Assembly (NCBI RefSeq): GCF_020443705.1
Contig: NZ_JAIZZK010000012.1
Span: forward strand, 45,048-109,047
Direction: 5' to 3'
DNA: 64,000 bases
Source: Clostridium algoriphilum
Lineage (GTDB): Bacteria > Bacillota > Clostridia > Clostridiales > Clostridiaceae
The notes under the pieces were generated by a model, which searched no databases, was not told the origin of the DNA, and saw only the letters and a list, made by a program, of their open reading frames with translations. The translations under genes and the position numbers were made by a program. Below are positions 60,121 through 64,000 of this stretch, piece by piece (position 1 is the stretch's first letter; the number at the start of each line of letters is the position of its first letter).

Positions 60121-60305
60121 GCGAACTTATACTGGACAAAACGTGAACTTATGTGTGAACGAGTAGGCTTACAATGCATAAAGTAGTTTCGGATAGAGTA
60201 TACCGTAGACGAACGCGAACTAATAGCCTTGAAAGTGGCATTATATCGTGGTGGTAAATATACACATAAACCGTTCATGTAATATATGTACTTTAAACGA
60301 ACGAT
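60121..60305. other. Resolvase upstream region with repeated GAAC motifs (possible res site)
   Basis: Repeated elements: GCGAACTTAT (60121-60130), GTGAACTTAT (60143-60152 region), GTGAACGAGT (60155-60164), GCGAACTAAT (60215-60224) and ACGAACGATT (60298-60307). These lie just before the serine recombinase gene, the usual place of the res/crossover sites. GC content is higher than nearby. A short minus-strand open frame here (60081-60278) has no ribosome site and is not called a gene. Confidence 0.4.
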
Positions 60306-60335
60306 TCAATATAATAAGTATATAGAGGTGATTAG

Positions 60336-60911
60336 ATGCAAACATACTTTTATATAAGGCTAAGTTCAAAGGAACAAAATACTATTAGGCAAGAAATAAA
60401 GGCTAAAGAATATAGCATACCGATGGAGTGTGTTTATATAGAGAAAGTAAGTGGTAAGAACGTAACAGATAGACCAGTGTTAACTAATCTAATGGCATCA
60501 TTAAAGAACGGTGATAAGCTCATAGTAGATAGTATAAGTAGGTTTGCTCGTAACACTAAAGATTTGTTGGAACTTGTAGAACAATTAAATAGTAAGGGAG
60601 TTATTTTTATATCATTAAAGGAAGCCATAGATACTACAACACCTACGGGAGTATTTATGCTTACAGTATTTGGAGCGGTTGCACAACTTGAACGGGACTA
60701 CCTAAAGGATAGACAGATGGAAGGCATAGCAGTTGCAGTAACAGCAGGGAAATATAAAGGACGTAAGTCTATTGAAGTACCGAAGCTATGGGATAAGTAT
60801 TACAAGATGTATAAGGACAACACTATAAAAGCGGTTGATGTTATGAAAATATTGGAATTAAAGAAAACTACATTCTATAAATTAATTAATCAATATAAAG
60901 AGAGCAATTAA
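60336..60911 (+). CDS. Serine recombinase (resolvase/invertase family)
   Basis: 191 residues, full length for a small resolvase. Catalytic serine in YFYIRLSSKEQ (Ser10), then DSISRFARNTKDLLELVEQL, TTPTGVFMLTVFGAVAQLERDYLKDRQMEG, and a C-terminal helix-turn-helix (about residues 150-188). It would cut and rejoin DNA at short paired sites. Codon use (ACGGGA, CGGGAC, CGTAAG) is less AT-biased than the neighbours, and GAAC repeats lie upstream. No transposase is seen next to it, so it is probably a remnant of a plasmid, phage or transposon. AGAGGTGAT ribosome site. Confidence 0.92.
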   Translation: MQTYFYIRLSSKEQNTIRQEIKAKEYSIPMECVYIEKVSGKNVTDRPVLTNLMASLKNGDKLIVDSISRFARNTKDLLELVEQLNSKGVIFISLKEAIDTTTPTGVFMLTVFGAVAQLERDYLKDRQMEGIAVAVTAGKYKGRKSIEVPKLWDKYYKMYKDNTIKAVDVMKILELKKTTFYKLINQYKESN

Positions 60912-61034
60912 TGCGGAGCTGCTGCAAGCATTTGATATTTAGGACATCATTTATAGTACATTCAAAGTAAAGTGTCAACTCATTATGTTACATTCAAAAT
61001 AAAATTTTTAAGGAATAGCCAATAGACCCAATGT

Positions 61035-61070
61035 GAAAGTAACACAATTATAGTTGTGTTACTTTCTTTT
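61035..61070 (+). terminator. Terminator after the resolvase gene
   Basis: GAAAGTAACACAA, 6-nt loop, TTGTGTTACTTTC (13 bp perfect) followed by TTTTC. It also lies at the end of the convergent CPBP protease gene. Confidence 0.85.
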
Positions 61071-61090
61071 CTCATACTCTGTATGTTTAA

Positions 61091-61732
61091 TCAAATAAGT
61101 AAAAGAATAGCTATCCCAATGACATTTGCTAAAAAATGTGAAATAGTGCAAGAGTAAATATTCTTAGTCTTTTGATAAATCATGCCGTAAATAATACTAT
61201 CTATAAAAATAAAAAATAAATCATAAATAATAACTGAAATGGAGCCAGCCGAAAAATGTCCTATGGCAAAAAATAATGAAGTAATGATGATAGCCCAAAT
61301 TGGTTTTGTAATATTGCAAAGCTTAGTCTGGAAAAACCCTCTAAATGCTATTTCCTCACCAAATGGTAAAATCAATAATTGAGGTATCAGTAAAAACAAT
61401 TTATCAAATGATAACATCGGTTTTGTGCGTTCTAAAACATGCAAATAGAACTCTGGCAACACAAGTTTAGACAAACTAATTGATACAATACCCGAAACAA
61501 CAGGAATCAAAATTAACCACCAATATTTTTTTATATCAGATAAAATGTTTTTTGGAATAAAACCGATGTCTTCCATTTCCCCTTTGTTCCTTTTGTTTTC
61601 AATAAATAAATACAATATTGAAAAAAGAATAGTTAATCCAGCAACATTAGTCAAACCTATACTTGTTAAGCATAGAAATCCAAAAATTGCAATTGGAATA
61701 TAAGTTTTTGATAATTCATTTCTTTTTTTCAT
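61091..61732 (-). CDS. CPBP-family (CaaX-protease-like) intramembrane metalloprotease
   Basis: 213 residues, six to seven membrane segments. The catalytic motifs are present: EEIAFRGFFQTKL (EExxxR, about residues 125-130), FFAIGHFSAG (FxxxH) and HFLANVIG (HxxxN/D-like). Members are self-immunity, prenyl-protease-like or regulated proteases; the role here is unknown. AAAAGGAG before ATG 61732. It lies between the resolvase and the group II intron remnant, suggesting a small foreign island. Confidence 0.88.
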   Translation of the reverse strand: MKKRNELSKTYIPIAIFGFLCLTSIGLTNVAGLTILFSILYLFIENKRNKGEMEDIGFIPKNILSDIKKYWWLILIPVVSGIVSISLSKLVLPEFYLHVLERTKPMLSFDKLFLLIPQLLILPFGEEIAFRGFFQTKLCNITKPIWAIIITSLFFAIGHFSAGSISVIIYDLFFIFIDSIIYGMIYQKTKNIYSCTISHFLANVIGIAILLLI

Positions 61733-61812
61733 TTAAATACTCCTTTTCACATTATTTATAATCTTTACTTCGTCATATTTTACAATGTTGAATAAATCGT
61801 ATTTTTAGGATA

Positions 61813-61891
61813 CATTGTCGAGTAGGTAGGGAGCCTTACGGCTCCTTTCCCCTCTAAAAACCGTACTTGTGTGTTTCCACACATACGGCTC
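61813..61891 (-). ncRNA. Group II intron domains V and VI
   Basis: Domain V at about 61857-61891: GAGCCGTATGTGTG, GAAA loop, CACACAAGTACGG, with the two-base bulge typical of domain V. Domain VI follows with the hairpin GGAGCC-GTAA-GGCTCC and a CTACCTACTC segment that should hold the branch-point A; the intron 3' end is near 61813. Confidence 0.85.
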
Positions 61892-61907
61892 AAGCCTTCT
61901 TTTTACC

Positions 61908-62550
61908 TCAAACAAGTTGGTATTTAAACTTCTTAAATGCCTTCTTAATCAACTCGTATCCTTCTTTGCTGTTAAGTTCTACTTGATTATTCTTGAAGTG
62001 AGTGACAATTTTGGATAAATCTCTTCCTCCTCCATATTTCTCAAGTAGTATACGATGATATCGCTGACAACTTTTATGCAACAATTCCAAGTTGTCATCG
62101 TTCATCACCGCCTAATTTAGCAGGTACAATATGGTTAATATTTAAAGACTCTTCTCCAACTAATGATTGTTTACATACTCTACATTTGTAATTACTGAGT
62201 TTTGCTAACTTCCTTATGCTCGAAACATTATCCTTTATGAAATCTTTCTTATCTCTTTTTTCAAAATAATCTACTAAACTATCATCATCAGGGCTATTCC
62301 TATATTTCACTACAGCATGCCTCACTATTGGTATCCAGTTCATTTTGAATAGCTGGGTCTTTTTATCATGAGGGTCTGTTAGTATCCATTTATCTTTACT
62401 AACTCCTGTATAATCCGCTTTGAAATACTTTCTGTAAATCCATTTAAATGGTTTGTTGTTGTGTAGAATTTTCAGATGTTTTCTTGTCTTAATCCATATA
62501 TAACTGTCGAGTTTTTCATACACCACAAGCAAGGCACAAAATCTTTAATT
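61908..62550 (-). pseudogene. Group II intron maturase/HNH fragment, frameshifted
   Basis: The first part (to about 62095) has the end of the maturase X domain (LDSYIWIKTRKHLKILHNNKPFKWIYRKYF) and the start of the HNH nuclease, CRVCKQSLVGEESLNINHIVPAKLGGDE. The second part, in another frame (61908-62108), continues DDNLELLHKSCQRYH, the rest of the HNH motif. A single-base change near 62097-62102 breaks the frame. The N-terminal reverse transcriptase is absent (a stop codon lies just upstream of the first fragment). Confidence 0.88.
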
Positions 62551-62613
62551 CCTTTAAATTCACACTAAAATTTTATTTTTCATATATGGCATTTTACCCC
62601 GTATTAACTATTT

Positions 62614-63606
62614 TTATTTTTTACTGGTATTGGAACATATTTCATAGTCATATATCTCTTTATTGTTAATTTCTAATAATACATCAAAAAATAATTGAGG
62701 CTGATCCATCATTGTCATATGTCCAGCATTAGGTATTAAATATAAATTTTTATGTGGAGCATTAATTCTACTAAAGTATTCTTGTGCAATAACATAGGGT
62801 GTTTGCCAGTCATTTCCGCCTAAAATATAATAAATTGGTACTTTATATTCACCTGATTCAGCATTCAAATCAAAAGGAAATAAAAATTCTAGTATTTCTT
62901 CGTTTACTTTAGGCCCTTTTATTAGTGCTAAAATATCTGACAACTTAAAAATAGGACTTTTAAGAGCAGCTATGATCATGGAGAGACCTATCTTCATAGC
63001 TAAATTATATTTTCCTTGAAGTCTGCGTATTTTCCCGCATTTTTTCATAAATTCACTATCAAATTTATCTCCAGGATAATCACCTAAAACTTGAAGTTTT
63101 TTTAGAGATTTTTTATCGTTAGACTGTAAAATCAATTCCTTAACTTTTTCGTAGCCAACACGCTCATTTTCAATCATACTAATAACTTGTCCAACCCCAA
63201 TATAATAAGCTACTTCATCAGGATATTTCTTTATAAACGTGCTTCCTAAAACACTCCCCCAAGAATGACCAAGTATAATTATTTTTTGTTTATTATATTT
63301 TTTCTTTAAGTATTGAATAATTTCGAACAGATCCTTTAGCATCAAATCAATTGTAGGATATTTATCTGGATTGTTAGTAAGAGTTTTTCCAGAGCCACGT
63401 TGGTCCCAATGAACTACGGTAAAAATATCTTCCCATTTTTGTTGAAAAACATGTGCAAATAGTGATTCAGCACTGCCAGGGCCACCATGTAAAAATAACA
63501 ATACTTGATTATCATATTTAGTACCAGAATGAAACAAATATTGGTTGATACCATTAATTAATACATATTCTTCAATATAAATTAACCTCTTTGACTTATT
63601 TTTCAT
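62614..63606 (-). CDS. Alpha/beta hydrolase (proline iminopeptidase-like)
   Basis: 330 residues. The oxyanion loop LHGGPGSAESLFAHVF and VVHWDQRGSGKT, the nucleophile elbow GHSWGSVLG (Ser), the acid in GGNDWQTPY and His in NAGHMTMMDQP give a complete triad. HGGPG and WDQRGSGxT are typical of the proline iminopeptidase/prolyl aminopeptidase group, though many relatives are esterases. ATG at 63606 with AAAAGGAG upstream. No signal peptide seen. It stands alone between the intron remnant and the right edge. Confidence 0.9.
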   Translation of the reverse strand: MKNKSKRLIYIEEYVLINGINQYLFHSGTKYDNQVLLFLHGGPGSAESLFAHVFQQKWEDIFTVVHWDQRGSGKTLTNNPDKYPTIDLMLKDLFEIIQYLKKKYNKQKIIILGHSWGSVLGSTFIKKYPDEVAYYIGVGQVISMIENERVGYEKVKELILQSNDKKSLKKLQVLGDYPGDKFDSEFMKKCGKIRRLQGKYNLAMKIGLSMIIAALKSPIFKLSDILALIKGPKVNEEILEFLFPFDLNAESGEYKVPIYYILGGNDWQTPYVIAQEYFSRINAPHKNLYLIPNAGHMTMMDQPQLFFDVLLEINNKEIYDYEICSNTSKK

Positions 63607-64000
63607 AATTCAATTCTCCTTTTCTCCTTGTGACACTAAATTCGGCTCTAATCCTTTTATCTTATTAATCATTTATACAATATTTTACTTATTGTTATTC
63701 AAAATCTACACAAAATATAACCTAATATCAATATATAAACATCATGGAGACTACGTGATCTATTGTTAAATAAACCATTGATTTTAATTATAATAGTTAA
63801 TATTAATTTAACATAACGTATCGAATTGTATAACTAAATTTATCTTTTACTATACTAATCAATGATATTAAAAAATGTCATGAAATTTACTTTTCACGAC
63901 ATTTAACTATATTATAGCTTTTCTAATAAAAATCGAAGCAATCAACATTGTGGCTTAATACAATTTTTTTTATAATTTTATCATGTAAATCTTCAAAAAA
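63607..64000. other. Right-edge intergenic stretch
   Basis: AT-rich; promoter region of the hydrolase gene. A hairpin at 63873-63904 (AAATGTC.TGAAA with TTTCA.GACATTT, one mismatch) resembles a terminator for a minus-strand gene beyond the window. No gene seen. Confidence 0.45.

Larger units (their letters stand above)
61813..62550 (-). mobile_element. 5'-truncated group II intron remnant
   Basis: The minus strand carries, in the order expected for a group II intron 3' half, the maturase C-terminus with HNH nuclease (broken) and then domains V and VI. The reverse transcriptase domain and all 5' ribozyme domains are missing; the sequence upstream of 62550 turns into unrelated AT-rich DNA. It therefore can neither splice nor move on its own. 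The element lies between the CPBP protease and the alpha/beta hydrolase genes. Confidence 0.85.

Noticed and set aside
60081..60278. 65-codon minus-strand open frame upstream of the resolvase
   Set aside because: No ribosome binding site, unusual composition and position over the GAAC repeats; more likely non-coding.
60956..61060. Possible insertion-sequence end (two TACATTCAAARTAAA copies and TGTTAC/GTAACA ends)
   Set aside because: The repeats are short, no transposase is present, and the GTAACA part belongs to the resolvase terminator; not enough for an IS call.

Overview
The window looks like a chromosomal segment of an endospore-forming, low-GC Clostridium (sensu stricto type). The DNA is strongly AT-rich (I estimate near 30% GC, not computed). 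There is a GerAB-type spore germination permease, the Firmicutes-type AddAB nuclease-helicase, YtxG/YtxH-like stress proteins, a clostridial ferredoxin-linked FrhB-like protein and strong GGAGG-type ribosome binding sites. No rRNA, tRNA or CRISPR array was seen.

Layout. (1) 1-4.8 kb, minus strand: the end of one surface-polysaccharide locus (mannose-1-phosphate guanylyltransferase, running off the left edge; an initiating sugar-phosphate transferase; polysaccharide pyruvyl transferase; a [4Fe-4S] FrhB-like protein). (2) 5.1-9.9 kb, minus: small stress/membrane proteins (DUF948 and YtxH types), an amino acid permease, an orphan sensor kinase and a small EVE/PUA-like protein whose promoter overlaps a triple 11-bp repeat. 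(3) 10.1-32.2 kb, minus: a large Wzx/Wzy-type polysaccharide locus. It has a membrane 4,6-dehydratase and an initiating transferase, a reductase-glycosyltransferase fusion, a sialyltransferase-clan enzyme, two paralogous Wzy-like proteins separated by a 17-bp minisatellite, and a complete pseudaminic acid pathway (PseB fused to a GT14 glycosyltransferase, then PseC, PseF, PseH, PseI, PseG). The pathway carries an embedded PhaJ-like enoyl-CoA hydratase. A flippase, a GtrB-GtrA fusion, a GT-C-like protein, GalU and a terminal GT2 follow. (4) 32.2-33.1 kb: a non-coding region with a ~206-nt inverted repeat and three tandem structured repeats; another copy lies at 38.65 kb. (5) 33.1-38.6 kb: YihY, a nitrilase-family amidase, a GerAB-type protein, then an 866-bp gap between converging genes that holds six DnaA-box-like sequences and two related hairpins, then DUF1294 and DUF4405 membrane proteins. 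(6) 38.7-51.1 kb, minus: a compact addB-addA-sbcD-sbcC DNA repair operon. (7) 51.5-57.7 kb: nitroreductase, a Crp/Fnr regulator, a radical SAM protein, a BaiE-like SnoaL protein, a BaiCD/BaiH-like flavin enoate reductase and an acyl-CoA thioesterase; the promoter segment is duplicated and a broken snoaL remnant is left behind. (8) 57.8-64 kb: a chemoreceptor with a sigma-D-like promoter, a serine resolvase, a CPBP protease, a 5'-truncated and frameshifted group II intron, and an alpha/beta hydrolase.

How the genes work together. The centre of interest is region 3. PseB-C-H-G-I-F would make CMP-pseudaminic acid. A PhaJ-like hydratase with intact Asp/His catalytic residues lies between the cytidylyltransferase and the acetyltransferase genes, which suggests a 3-hydroxybutyryl-type N-acyl group on the sugar. 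The Und-P-linked repeat unit would start on a 4-reduced 6-deoxy-HexNAc sugar, be assembled by the glycosyltransferases, flipped by Wzx and polymerised by Wzy. GalU, GtrB-GtrA and the GT-C-like protein form a plausible separate glucose side-branch module. These functional links are inferences from gene content; sequence-level observations are marked as such in each entry.
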